Assembly (NCBI RefSeq): GCF_900059565.1
Contig: NZ_FIZW01000001.1
Span: forward strand, 283,501 to 347,500
Origin: Murdochiella massiliensis
Lineage (GTDB): Bacteria > Bacillota > Clostridia > Tissierellales > Peptoniphilaceae
Reading direction: 5' to 3'
Length of the DNA stretch: 64,000 nt
Below the pieces are notes generated by a model. It searched no databases. It was not told the DNA's origin and saw nothing but the letters and a program-made list of their open reading frames with translations. Position numbers and translations under genes: made by a program. Of this stretch, positions 35,444 to 45,500 are shown piece after piece (positions within the stretch are counted from its first letter, which is position 1; each line of letters opens with the position of its first letter).

Positions 35444-35929
35444 TTACTCCCCCGATCCGTATAATTGCTCAAAATGCTCATAATGATCCCCGGTATAATA
35501 GATGGCACCATCGTTTGAGAACACCAGACGTTCCGAGCCGCGATGCTCGTCATAGCCGGCAATGAGATCGGCTTCGTAATAAACGCGCCCTTTTTTCATG
35601 GGCAATTTTCCCTCGCGATTGCCGAAGCGATCGCCACCGATCACATAACCATTATTATCGGAAGTCGACCAGTTTTTTTCTTCGGCCTCCTTTTTTGTGA
35701 TGTAATTTGTCGGCAAAGTGCCGAACGCATGGATGTACGCAGCTACTTCTTCTTTAGTGTAGTATCGCCCCTCTTTTTGCAGCGCTTCCGTTTTTATTTC
35801 TTGGCTTATCGATGCTTCAGAGTCAATTTCCGTCTTGTGCACAGGCACTGCGGTTCCTTGTCGTAAAAAGAAGAACGCAAGAATGGCAAAAAGCACCAGA
35901 AGGGGGAACCATTGATTTCTTTTATTCAT
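35444..35929 (-). CDS. Secreted barnase-type ribonuclease
   Basis: A 161-residue extracellular guanyl-type RNase. N-terminal signal sequence or anchor (MNKRNQWFPLLVLFAILAFFF, shown only in part by residues 1-20), a linker, then the barnase domain from about residue 55: YYTKEEVAAYIHAFGTLP, GGDRFGNREGKLP, YYEADL (catalytic Glu), RGSERLVFSNDG (catalytic Arg) and TGDHYEHF (catalytic His). All active-site residues are present. The start at 35929 has GGAGG seven bases upstream; the longer frame would include the promoter. Role: nutrient RNase or antagonism of competitors, with barstar as immunity. Confidence 0.9.
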   Translation of the reverse strand: MNKRNQWFPLLVLFAILAFFFLRQGTAVPVHKTEIDSEASISQEIKTEALQKEGRYYTKEEVAAYIHAFGTLPTNYITKKEAEEKNWSTSDNNGYVIGGDRFGNREGKLPMKKGRVYYEADLIAGYDEHRGSERLVFSNDGAIYYTGDHYEHFEQLYGSGE

Positions 35930-35989
35930 CACAAAACCTCCTTCCGCTTTAAAAAAATATTTACCCTTTTTATCTGGAGTACATGGGAG

Positions 35990-36017
35990 TTTATAAAGGT
36001 GAATTGGCCACATGCAA
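35990..36017 (-). promoter_or_regulatory. Promoter of the barnase-barstar operon
   Basis: Reading the minus strand: TTGCAT (36017-36012), 16 bases, TATAAA (35995-35990). Confidence 0.5.
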
Positions 36018-36038
36018 CGCCCTCCCCATAAAAGCATA

Positions 36039-36085
36039 AAAATCACGGCGGAGAATCCGTTTTCTCAGATTTTCCACCGTGATTT
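36039..36085 (-). terminator. Terminator of the glutaredoxin gene
   Basis: AAATCACGGCGGAGAA pairs with TTTTCCACCGTGATTT with one internal mismatch; on the minus strand the stem is followed by TTTATGCTTTTA. Confidence 0.7.
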
Positions 36086-36113
36086 GCTTAAAATTTGGAT
36101 CGAAGCGTGCGAA

Positions 36114-36410
36114 CTACAGCACGTTGCAAACGCCGGGTGCGCTATCGTCTCCATCGTCGTCAGAGGCATCCGTTACCAGATGTTCCTTCATATATTGAAT
36201 AATGTCATCCGATTCATAGAGAGCTTCTCCGTCAATAAAGAGGCAGGGAACCTGATTCATTCCGCCACGGGCGATCAGATCTTCCTTATTTTTGGGCTCT
36301 TCTACGATATCCTTCATTTCAACGCCTTGAACATGATGTTTCTCCATAAAGCGCATCACTTTTTGGCAGTAGGGGCAGACATCTTTTTTATATAACTCAT
36401 AGCTTGGCAT
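36114..36410 (-). CDS. Glutaredoxin-like thiol-disulfide oxidoreductase
   Basis: A 98-residue thioredoxin-fold protein. The redox motif CPYC is at residues 12-15, the cis-Pro loop reads NQVPCLFIDG, and ALYESDDIIQYM matches the glutaredoxin C-terminal helix. The last 20 residues are an acidic tail with a lone Cys (PGVCNVL), which is not typical. Many anaerobic Firmicutes use such proteins without glutathione; the partner is unknown. AAGGAGG precedes the ATG, and it appears monocistronic. Confidence 0.88.
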   Translation of the reverse strand: MPSYELYKKDVCPYCQKVMRFMEKHHVQGVEMKDIVEEPKNKEDLIARGGMNQVPCLFIDGEALYESDDIIQYMKEHLVTDASDDDGDDSAPGVCNVL

Positions 36411-36451
36411 AGTATCCTCCTTCAGAGGGTTCTTTCACATGTAGATGCTGC

Positions 36452-36460
36452 ATTATAACA
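36452..36460 (-). promoter_or_regulatory. Extended -10 promoter of the glutaredoxin gene
   Basis: On the minus strand TGT is followed by perfect TATAAT (36457-36452), 42 bases upstream of the ATG; no clear -35. Confidence 0.5.
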
Positions 36461-36618
36461 GCGCATCGTTCTATCATTCTTTTCATAGATACCCAAAGGT
36501 GTACGCGAGTCCATAATATTGTGTAAAATATATAAGTACAATCACGATAAACGATTCCATAAAACGCCAACCGTCACATTCCGTAGTCTCTTGAAAGGGG
36601 ATAGAAGAGCCATGAAGA

Positions 36619-36744
36619 ATGGATGCCTGTGACGGACAGGAAATAACGATCACTTTTACTCCAGACGACGGCCATTGGCAGACAGATGTCAGTTTGCCCA
36701 TGGATGCGCCGAGAATGCACGCAAGCATCAAGATACTGAAATAA
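36619..36744 (+). pseudogene. Possible remnant: last 41 codons of a lost plus-strand gene
   Basis: The frame starting at ATG 36619 encodes 41 residues of ordinary protein composition (MDACDGQEITITFTPDDGH, then WQTDVSLPMDAPRM and more) and ends in TAA at 36742-36744. It has no Shine-Dalgarno, upstream stop codons interrupt the same frame, and it is followed 14 bases later by a strong terminator with a T run on the plus strand. This fits the 3' end of a degraded gene. No family recognised; could also be chance. Confidence 0.3.
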
Positions 36745-36758
36745 AAAAATAGGAGAAC

Positions 36759-36810
36759 AGAAAGGCACAAAAGCGATTACCGTTTTCGTGCCTTTCTTTA
36801 TTTTTAACGA
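36759..36810. terminator. Strong hairpin terminator, both orientations
   Basis: AGAAAGGCAC (36759-36768) pairs perfectly with GTGCCTTTCT (36788-36797), extended inward by AAAA/TTTT; TTTATTTTT follows on the plus strand and a T-rich stretch on the minus strand. It can end the minus-strand lipoprotein gene whose stop is at 36835. Confidence 0.8.
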
Positions 36811-36834
36811 ATTTCAAAACTTTGCCAGCTCCCT

Positions 36835-37881
36835 TTATTGTACGGGATTAATGTACACAATCGCCTTGCAGCGGATGCGCCCGAGCTGATCATGAAGCGA
36901 AATCGACAGCGGAAAACCTAGTGTATCGGGGTGTGCTAAGAAACCTTCTAGACGCAACCGCTGTTCTTTTGTCAATGCCGTATTTAACGGAAAACGATAA
37001 TGCTCTTCTTTTTTGATTTTCAGTTCCTCATCTTCCGTGTTTGTCTTGATTAGAGGCACTCTTTTCACATTTTCGCCTTCCACAGCGCGATACGGAAAAC
37101 GATCGGAAGCATTCAGTTGGAGATAGTAGCTATCACCGGCATCGGAAGGTATCTGTTTATCGTAATCGAATTGAACATCGAATACGTTTTCTCCGTTTTC
37201 TTCGATAAGTCGCACATGGATAGGCGCATCGCCTATTGGCGACGCTTTTGCCACGGCCTTTGCGTGTATGGTATTCATCCCCGTCAGGATATTCTCCGGA
37301 AGAAGAATGCCGGCTAAGACTTCAATACCATAGCCGTCCGGAGCAAACAAATATACGGTCGCGTTTAAGCGATCCCGTTTGCCATGAATAAACTCTTGGA
37401 GGATCGCTTCATTTTCTTCGTCGAACGCCTTCGTATCCGAAGACACAGAGAAAGAAATTGTTCCGGGCATACATCCGTTCTCCGCCGCAATGGGAAAAAT
37501 CTTGTTTTTTGTTTCTTTCATCGTGTGAGGTATGATTCCGTCGAAAGAAACCATGGCATAGATTTGCGGAGAATCAAACATGGAAAGATCCACGGGAAAA
37601 TTGGTATTCACGCCGTCTAACTTTATATCAAGACGATACTGTTCCCCATCAACGTGTAGGGGAAAAACATCGTCACTGCGATAAAAACTTATATCCTCCA
37701 GCCATCCATCACCGCTTCCAAGAACACGGCTTTCCACTGACGATTCGGAAGCCCGCTTCGATTCTAATATGATCAGCGATTCACTTTCTTCCGGCGCCTT
37801 CTGTCCGGTACAGGCGGTCAACAGCAATAGAAAAACGAGGAATGTCCAGCCGCTCAGGGAACGAAAAAAGATTTTTTTCAT
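36835..37881 (-). CDS. Lipoprotein of unknown function
   Basis: A 348-residue putative lipoprotein. Signal sequence of about 24 residues with lipobox LLTAC (Cys at 24), a Ser/Glu-rich spacer, and a beta-rich extracytoplasmic part with no motif I recognise. It may hold two repeated Ig-like halves (both contain an Asp-Gly-x-x-Tyr pattern and a stretch of the type FPLSISLHDQ), but this is weak. It is a single gene bounded by hairpins, and a hand count of one 60-base line (37021-37080) gives 26 G/C, lower than the housekeeping genes nearby. Function unknown. Confidence 0.75.
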   Translation of the reverse strand: MKKIFFRSLSGWTFLVFLLLLTACTGQKAPEESESLIILESKRASESSVESRVLGSGDGWLEDISFYRSDDVFPLHVDGEQYRLDIKLDGVNTNFPVDLSMFDSPQIYAMVSFDGIIPHTMKETKNKIFPIAAENGCMPGTISFSVSSDTKAFDEENEAILQEFIHGKRDRLNATVYLFAPDGYGIEVLAGILLPENILTGMNTIHAKAVAKASPIGDAPIHVRLIEENGENVFDVQFDYDKQIPSDAGDSYYLQLNASDRFPYRAVEGENVKRVPLIKTNTEDEELKIKKEEHYRFPLNTALTKEQRLRLEGFLAHPDTLGFPLSISLHDQLGRIRCKAIVYINPVQ

Positions 37882-38155
37882 AGGATATTTTCTCCTTTCA
37901 CCAGTAGTATTAGAAGATCACACGCAAAGAGAAAAGGTTTCCTTTCTATTTTTGTTATTTCCCATTGTTCTCTTATTCAAACGCGACATGTTGATAAAGG
38001 TTCTATTAGCACATTAAGCATTCGTATTGTTCTATGTTATAAAATTACCTACTACATGCTCATGTTTTGTTTGGACGAGGAAAGCGATTGATGGGCGGGA
38101 ACGACAGCATCATGATAAAATAGAGAAGACTTGACAGATCCTGAAGGAGGAGCGC

Positions 38156-39115
38156 ATGACGGCATATATTGGTATAGATCTGGGCGGAACGACGGCAAAG
38201 TTTGGCTTATTTGATGAAAAAGGAAAACTCTGTAAGTCTGTTTCCATACCCACGGGAAAAGCAAAAGCGCAAGATACGCTGATTCACGAGATGGCTGTAC
38301 GGATTCGCAGTTTTCTAAAAGAAGAGGGCTATTCGGAAGAAGCGTTGGCCGGGATCGGCATTGGTGTGCCGGGTCCGGTGATGAACCATTCACTCGTGAA
38401 CGGTTGCGTCAATCTGAGCTGGGGGCTGGTGCCTCTGGTAGATCTGTTTAAGGAGCAGGAAGGATTTACTTGTCCCATTGTTGTGGAAAATGATGCGGAT
38501 GTGGCGGCTCTTGGCGAAGTGTGGCAAGGTGCCGCTTCGGATCGCAACTCCATTGTGTTTATTATTATCGGCACGGGTATCGGCGGGGGCATCATCTTGA
38601 ACGATCAAATCTTAGCGGGTGTTCACGGCGCCGGCGGTGAGATTGGCCATATGCCGATATTATCGGAGCCTTTTTCTTTCGAATGTGGCTGCGGCGGCCA
38701 TTATTGCTTGGAGCAAGTCTGCTCGGCGCCCAATATTCTGCGTTATGCCGGTGAACTTTTGGCGCAATCGGATGAGCCATCGTCGTTACGCCCCTATGGT
38801 GACAGCTACGACACTCGTGCCATTTTCCGCGGTGCACAAAACGGCGACGCTCTTTGTCAGCGCGTGGTAGAGCACGTCACTGATACGCTGGGGCGGGGCT
38901 TAGCGGTTTTAAGCGCCACCTTGGATCCCGAATGCTTTGTCATTGGCGGCGGCGTGAGCAATGCCGGCGATACGCTGCTCGAGCCGCTTCGCATTGCGTA
39001 TCGTAAATATTCTTTTTTCGCCACAAGGGAAACGCCCATTGTTCAGGCAAAACTTGGCAATAAAGCGGGTATGATCGGCGCAGCACGCCTCGTCTTTCCT
39101 GCGGAGGAAGCGTAA
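38156..39115 (+). CDS. glcK: ROK-family glucokinase
   Basis: A 319-residue sugar kinase. N-terminal phosphate motif GIDLGGTTAKFGLF, sugar-binding VVENDADVAALGE (catalytic Asp), IIGTGIGGGIILN, and the ROK zinc motif CGCGGHYCLEQ with a His/Cys set after GEIGHMPI. These match Firmicute glucokinase, which phosphorylates glucose at C6; other hexoses cannot be excluded. AGGAGG precedes the ATG. Its stop overlaps the addB start (TAATG). Confidence 0.9.
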   Translation: MTAYIGIDLGGTTAKFGLFDEKGKLCKSVSIPTGKAKAQDTLIHEMAVRIRSFLKEEGYSEEALAGIGIGVPGPVMNHSLVNGCVNLSWGLVPLVDLFKEQEGFTCPIVVENDADVAALGEVWQGAASDRNSIVFIIIGTGIGGGIILNDQILAGVHGAGGEIGHMPILSEPFSFECGCGGHYCLEQVCSAPNILRYAGELLAQSDEPSSLRPYGDSYDTRAIFRGAQNGDALCQRVVEHVTDTLGRGLAVLSATLDPECFVIGGGVSNAGDTLLEPLRIAYRKYSFFATRETPIVQAKLGNKAGMIGAARLVFPAEEA

Positions 39116-42100
39116 TGCTCAATCTTTACGCCTCGCGTGTCCCGATGGAGGTTTGGTATGCGTTAACCGATGCCATTCGGCAAAGCATTGCTGCCGGAAG
39201 ACATGCCTATTTAGTGGTGCCTTCGCAGTTTACGGTGGAAGCGGAGCAGGCTCTTTTTGCTGCTCTGGACACGCCGATTCTGATGAAAGCGCAGGTTAAA
39301 AGTTTTCGTTCTTTAGTTCGCGATATTTTGCAGGAAGGCAGCGGTCTGCGCACGCCGGTGTTAACCGAAGAAGGCCGCCGCATGCTGGTGCGCTCGCTGT
39401 TGGAATCCAAAAAAGAGGAACGAGAGGTTTTTACCGCAGGGACGATCGGCACGCAATTGGTGGATGATTTTGTACGCCAGATGCAGGAATGGAAAGAGTA
39501 CGGCATTGATAGTCAACGCCTGCAGGCGCAAGCGGAGAAAGCGCCGGAAAATCATCGCACGCGCCGTAAATTTACAGAGATTGCCGCTATTTATGAAGCT
39601 TATGAAGAAGCATTAGGCAACATTCGCTTGGATGGCGATGACCAAATGCGCCATGCCTTTGCGCAATTATCGGAAGTTCCGGTATTCGACGGTGTGGATT
39701 TTTTCTTTGATCGCTTTCATTCCATGTCAAAGATAGAAGGGGAAGCGCTTGCGGCCCTAGAAAAGACGGGGCATACGCTTCATGTCTCGGTCACCATGGA
39801 TCCGGGAATGGCGCGCACCATTCTTTCCGCACCGCCGGAAATCGGTGCAGAGACCTTGGAATGGATGCTTTCCGAGAAAACGGATGATGCTGCGGCGTTT
39901 TCGTTGAGCACCCGTTTTGTACGTCAACTTGCTGCGATGACATCCGTTACGCTGCGTCCTGTTGCGGCCCGACCCGCCACGCCTTATCAAAAGCAGGCAT
40001 TACAGGCGGCGCAGGCGGTTTTTGCGTTAAAGACGCCACTGCATCCTGCTAAAGAGGCTTTGGCGTCGGAGCACAAGAATCAAGGCATACGCCTCGTGAG
40101 CTATCGCAATACCGAGCAGGAAGTGGATGGCTTGGTGGTCGCCATGAAAAAGCTGGTGGCAGAAGAAGGGGCGCACTTTAGCGATATCGCTGTCTTTTTA
40201 ACGGAGCAGACGGAATATGCCTCCATGCTCAAACGCGCCTTCCATAGGGATCGCATTCGCTTTTTCTACGATGAAGTGAAGGAAGTGGCCTATCATCCGC
40301 TGCTGCGAACAATTCGTGCTTTGCTCGCCTTAAATCTGAAGGGACCGCGTCCCGAAACGATGCTGGCCTTCTTGAAGGCGGGTCTGTTGGGCGTTGAAGA
40401 AGAGGAGATCGAGATCTATCAACGCTTCATTGAAGAACGGCACATTCGCTATGGGATGTTTGAGGAGATTCGTTATTTTACGGCGGATCCCACGCGACAA
40501 TTTCGTGATGCTGAGGAAGAAGCACGCTATCGTCATCCGTATGATGTCGCACGTCGTGTGAATACCGTCGTTTTGGAACGACTGCACTTCTTCGCAAGAC
40601 GCATCGAAACGGCGCATCGGGTGAAAGATTTTGCGGCAGCATTGGTAGAAACCTTACGCACGCCGACCACGCAAAATGCCCTCTTTGCCTATGGCGAAAC
40701 CCTGCAGGCGGAAGGGGAAGAGGAGAGATTGGCCATCCATGAGCGCGTTTGGAGTGCTCTCATGGAACGTTTGGACGAAATGGTCGAACTCTTTGCCGAT
40801 AAGGAGACGGATCTTGCCTTGTTTGCGGGCCTTTGTGAAGAAGGTCTTGCCGGTATATCACTGGGGGTCATTCCTCCCTTTAAAGAGCAGGTATTTGTCG
40901 GCGATCTGCTCCGTAGCCGTATGCAACCACGTAAATATGTGTTCATACTCGGTATGACGGATGCTTGGCTGCCGGGCATGCATAAAGAGACCGGGCTTTT
41001 AAGCGAAGAAGAAAAGGCATTGGTGTTGGAAAAAGGCGAAGCTTTGCCTTCGATGCAACGCTTTGCGGTAGAAGAGGAGCGTCTGAATTTCTATTCTGTC
41101 TTGCAGCAAGCAACAGAGCGCCTGACCTTGTCCACGGCGATGCAGGACAGTGCGAATGTGTCAATGACACCCAGCCACTGGCTCTTACGCATGAAAGAAT
41201 GTTTGGGTCTTGCGCTAACGGTGCAGGATACTTTCGGTTTTCCGGAGATCCTGTATTCCCGTGGGCTCTTACTGAAGCGCTTGCCTGCATTATTGCGAGA
41301 AGAAGACACTTCTCCTGCCGTGCGCCGTTTTGCCGAACGCGTTTTAAGCCATATGAAAGCTTTGCCCGCCTATCGCGAGCTGGCAGAAACGCTGGAACGG
41401 GAAGGCGCCGAATCTCCGGAGCGCCCGCTCTTGACGCAAGAGATTACCCTCGCCCTTTATCCTTCGGAGACGATTAGTGCCTCACAATTAGAATGCTTTG
41501 CGGCATGCCCGTATCAATATTTTGTTCGCTATGGTTTGCGTGCAAAAGAAAGCGAGGATCTATCCATTCGGGCGTTGGATATCGGGAGCATTTTGCATGC
41601 GGCTGTGGACCAATGGACGACGTTGTTGCCGGACTATCTGGAACAGGGAAAACTTCCCGACTTTGCTGCGTCGGAAGCGGTGCTTCTTCAAGCCGGTGAC
41701 GCATCGATACAAGACTTCTTAGACGCTGTAAAGCGCAACGATCCGAAAAATGCATTTATGTTGGATTTAGCTAAAGAAACCATGCGGGAAACCCATGCCC
41801 GTCTGCTTTCGCATTTGGCAAAGAGTAAGATTTGCCGTGTGGATCACGAATATTCCTTTGGCCCGGGACGAAACTTACCGGGTATTGTTTTGGCCGAATC
41901 CCCGCGATCGGTACTGCTAGAGGGGCGCATGGATCGAGTGGATACCATTCGAGAAAACGCACAACGCTATGTGGAAGTTATCGACTACAAAACAGGAAAT
42001 ACGAGTTTTGACTTAACGGCCATGATGAGCGGCACCCGTCTTCAGCTGCCGCTTTATCTCAAAGCTGCCTCCCAAAACGCAAAACCGCTCGGGGCCTTTT

Positions 42101-42582
42101 ATTTCCCCGTGCATGCGCCCGCCCTTTCGGAAGAAAAGGAGGGCGACGGGGAGACGCTGCTGTGGCCGAAGGAATTAAAGCTTAGCGGATTTTTGAGTCG
42201 CGTCCCGGTAGGCGAAGCGTTGGATGAACGCTTGGCCGAGAGTGCTACGGCGTCTGTCTATCAATTTAACGGCACCGGAAAGGATTGGACGAAGAGAGAG
42301 AATGTGCTCACGCAGACGGAAATGGAACGTTTATTGCAGGAATCGGTCGAGAAAGCACAAAAACTGACAGCGTCTCGTGAGAGCGGCTATATTTCTGCCC
42401 ATCCGGTATATTGGAAGATTTCCAATTCTTCAAGACACTCAGGATGTCACTATTGTCCCTATGCGGCGATTTGTCGCTTTGAACGGCTGCGGCAATTTGG
42501 AGCCCAGCGTATCCTTCCATCGACGGATTGGAAAAGTTGGAAGGCGCAACAAGAAACGGAGCCGAAAGGAGGCGAGGCATGA
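39115..42582 (+). CDS. addB: AddB subunit of the AddAB helicase-nuclease
   Basis: A 1155-residue subunit of the enzyme that resects double-strand breaks for RecA. The C-terminal nuclease domain has LLEGRMDRVD and EVIDYKTGNTSFD (catalytic Asp and Lys), and the 4Fe-4S cluster Cys residues are seen as one Cys near 794 (LECFAACPYQY) and CHYCPYAAIC near 1111-1120. At the N-terminus, where other AddB proteins have a Walker A loop of the type GRAGSGKT, this protein reads YASRVPMEVWY, so ATP binding there is probably lost; YLVVPSQFTVEAEQ then follows the family. It overlaps addA by four bases. Confidence 0.92.
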   Translation: MLNLYASRVPMEVWYALTDAIRQSIAAGRHAYLVVPSQFTVEAEQALFAALDTPILMKAQVKSFRSLVRDILQEGSGLRTPVLTEEGRRMLVRSLLESKKEEREVFTAGTIGTQLVDDFVRQMQEWKEYGIDSQRLQAQAEKAPENHRTRRKFTEIAAIYEAYEEALGNIRLDGDDQMRHAFAQLSEVPVFDGVDFFFDRFHSMSKIEGEALAALEKTGHTLHVSVTMDPGMARTILSAPPEIGAETLEWMLSEKTDDAAAFSLSTRFVRQLAAMTSVTLRPVAARPATPYQKQALQAAQAVFALKTPLHPAKEALASEHKNQGIRLVSYRNTEQEVDGLVVAMKKLVAEEGAHFSDIAVFLTEQTEYASMLKRAFHRDRIRFFYDEVKEVAYHPLLRTIRALLALNLKGPRPETMLAFLKAGLLGVEEEEIEIYQRFIEERHIRYGMFEEIRYFTADPTRQFRDAEEEARYRHPYDVARRVNTVVLERLHFFARRIETAHRVKDFAAALVETLRTPTTQNALFAYGETLQAEGEEERLAIHERVWSALMERLDEMVELFADKETDLALFAGLCEEGLAGISLGVIPPFKEQVFVGDLLRSRMQPRKYVFILGMTDAWLPGMHKETGLLSEEEKALVLEKGEALPSMQRFAVEEERLNFYSVLQQATERLTLSTAMQDSANVSMTPSHWLLRMKECLGLALTVQDTFGFPEILYSRGLLLKRLPALLREEDTSPAVRRFAERVLSHMKALPAYRELAETLEREGAESPERPLLTQEITLALYPSETISASQLECFAACPYQYFVRYGLRAKESEDLSIRALDIGSILHAAVDQWTTLLPDYLEQGKLPDFAASEAVLLQAGDASIQDFLDAVKRNDPKNAFMLDLAKETMRETHARLLSHLAKSKICRVDHEYSFGPGRNLPGIVLAESPRSVLLEGRMDRVDTIRENAQRYVEVIDYKTGNTSFDLTAMMSGTRLQLPLYLKAASQNAKPLGAFYFPVHAPALSEEKEGDGETLLWPKELKLSGFLSRVPVGEALDERLAESATASVYQFNGTGKDWTKRENVLTQTEMERLLQESVEKAQKLTASRESGYISAHPVYWKISNSSRHSGCHYCPYAAICRFERLRQFGAQRILPSTDWKSWKAQQETEPKGGEA

Positions 42583-45500
42583 ATTTCACAGACGAACAGA
42601 AAAAAGCGTTGGAATTAACGCCCGCCAATCGTATCGTATCGGCACAGGCGGGCGCCGGAAAGACAGGTGTATTGGTTGAACGCATTTTGCGTGAAATTAC
42701 CATTCATCACATCGGTCTGGATCAAATGCTGGTTGTCACCTTTACCAAAAAAGCAGCCGGTGAGATACGCAGTCGTATCCGTGAGGCACTGCAGCAGCGG
42801 CTATCCGATGGAAACAGTGATCCTGTCTGGATTTTTCGCCAGCTCAATCTCTTAGCGGCGGCCAATATTCAAACCCTGCATGCGTTCTGCCTGGAAGTGC
42901 TGCAGCGTCACTTTGACCTTTTGGATCGCGATCCGGGACTCCATATTTTATCCGGCCGACAATTGGAAGGGCTGCAGGAAGAGGCCATGGAAAACGTGCT
43001 GCGCGCGGCGTATCAGGGGACCCTTTTATCGGAAGAAGACCCTTTTTCAGTATCGGCGGCATCGTTGCATGATTTTTTGGCATGTTATATGGATACGAAT
43101 CGTCGTGACGACCAGGACTTGCAAGATCTCATAAAACAGTGGGATGGCCTGGCCGATGCTTCTGCCGATCCGGAACAGTGGATGCAAAAGAGCGTGGAAG
43201 GGGTAACCGAGAAAGCTACTATTCAAAAGATTATGGACGGCGTTCGGGATGCTCTTGTCATCGCGCCGGTTCTTTCCGTGGAGAGACAGCTGCGTCGGAT
43301 GGAAGCATTACCTTGGAAGGAATTGCCGGAGTTCTTTGTGCAGTTCTTCTATCGGGAATGCGCCCAACTGCGTGCCACTTTATTTGAAGCCGCGGAAGGA
43401 GAAAAGGGTCCACTTACCTTAACCGAAGAACAACGGGAAGCGTTGATGGAACGCTTGGCACAGGGCGTAACATTCCGTTTTGAGAAACAACCGTCGGTAA
43501 CCGAAAAACGTGACGGTGCGCAGGCGGTGCGCATTAAAGAAGTATTTCAAAATCAGCGTGCGGCTTTAAAAAACGATTTTAAGGCATTGCTTGCAGGACT
43601 GGAGCAGTGGAATTGGGATGCCATTACCCGAGAACAGGAGCTTTTGCAGGAACGCTTGCGTCCGCTTGCTTTTTTAGCCACACAGTATCGACATCGCTTA
43701 CAAGAGCTAAAACGTGATGCCAACGGGATGGATTTTAACGATGTCGAACACGAATTAATCCGTTTACTGCAAAATCCGGAAGTGGTGCAGTCGTTAAAGG
43801 AGCAATATCAACGCATCTTCTTTGATGAATATCAGGATGCCAATGCCATTCAAGAACAAATTGTCGAGACATTAGCAGGCGAGGATAATTTATTTTTCGT
43901 CGGTGATGTGAAACAATCCATCTACGGTTTTCGCCAGGCTTTGCCGGAAAACTTTGTGCAGCGCTTCAATCGCTATGAAGCTTCCGACAGAGAGCAAGCC
44001 CTTAACCTGACAACCAATTTCCGTAGCGACAGTCGTATTTTGGATTTTGTGAATCGGATTTTTACGCCCTTGATGACGCAACAGCGCGGCGGTGTGACAT
44101 ATGATTCATCGGGGCATCGGGCGCAGGCTTCGGCAGAGCATGAGGGAAAAGGCGAGGTTACGCTCTGCGTTTTGGAGGATGTGCGTGAAAAAGAAGACGA
44201 TGCGGAACCGAAAAGTGCATTGGATGAAATTTCTTCCGAACCTTTCTATGTGGCGCATCAGATCGTAGAGCATGTGAAGGCGGGCGGTCAGTACCGCGAT
44301 TGTGTGGTGCTGGCACGTACGAACCTTCGCATGCCGGAATACGAGCAGGTATTTCGACGCTTTGGCATTCCGTATTTTCAGGACGCGTCGGCGTCAGAAG
44401 AGGAAACGCTCGAGAAGCAACTGGCCAAAAATCTGTTGTGTTTTATGGATAATCGTCGCTATGATATTCCGCTGCTCTCTGTTTTGTTATCGCAAATGGG
44501 CGGCTTTTCAGAGGAAGAACTGGCGCAAATGCGTGCGGCATATCCGGATGGTGCTTTCCATGAAGCTTTTCTTTCCGATACGTCGTCCGTCTCCGAGGCA
44601 TTGCAGGCGAAGCGAGATCGCTTTTTGGAGAAACGCAACGCATGGCGGCAGCGCTATACGGAAATGCCGCTCTCGGAATGGATGACGCTTCTTTTCGAGG
44701 AGAGCGGCTTATTTGCGTATTTGACCACGCTTCCAGATGGAGAGATGCGTTTGCAAAACGTGTTAGCCCTCATACGTTTAGCGGAAGACTATGAAAGCCG
44801 GGAAGGCGGCGATCTGACAGGATTTTTGAAAGAGGCGTTGCGCCCTGCCGGCAATGGCGAAGATACGTTACCGTCCGTACCGTTGTCGGAAGAAGATAAC
44901 GTCGTTCGCCTGATGACGATTCACAAGGCGAAGGGGTTGCAATTTTCCGTCGTATTCTTAGTGGATTTGGCGAAAAAATTCAATGCTTCCGTGAAGAAAA
45001 AGGCACTGGTATCGGATCCCTCGTGGGGAACGGCGTTGCAATTGAACTACCGTGCGCCAGAAGGAGGCAGCTGTTTTCGCAAAAAGACAACCTATCAAAA
45101 CCTCATTACCAATGCCATTCTTAACAAAGAGCGCGCGGAAGAAGTGCGCATTCTCTATGTGGCGCTGACACGAGCCGTGCATCGCTTATATTTGGTGGGA
45201 CACGTTACGAATATAGAGAAAGCAAAACCGGAAGTGCTGGACTTAGAGGCATTTCTAGAAAAAAGCAATACAGTGTTGGATTGGACGTTAGGAATTCTTT
45301 CAGCAAGTGCCGAGGGCCTCTCGTCGCAGGAAGGATTGGAGATTCTTTTTGCGCAAGGCGAAGACTATCGCACGTTGCCGGCGCTCTCTGATACGGCACT
45401 CGATCGCGAGAACGGAGGGGCTCTTGATATCGATGCGATTTTGCAGGCATCCGATCTCAAGGAAGAAACAACGCCGTTGCCATTAAAAATGACGGTTTCA

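Larger units (their letters stand above)
36461..36834. other. Gene-poor interval with a decayed fragment and a terminator
   Basis: 374 bases between the glutaredoxin and the 348-residue lipoprotein genes. It holds a short plus-strand open frame that looks like the end of a lost gene and a strong hairpin behind it (both listed separately). I see no complete gene, tRNA or known RNA element here. Confidence 0.6.

Noticed and set aside
36483..36770. Minus-strand 95-residue hydrophobic open frame
   Set aside because: It begins with TTG inside the hairpin terminator at 36759-36797, has no ribosome site and overlaps the plus-strand remnant.
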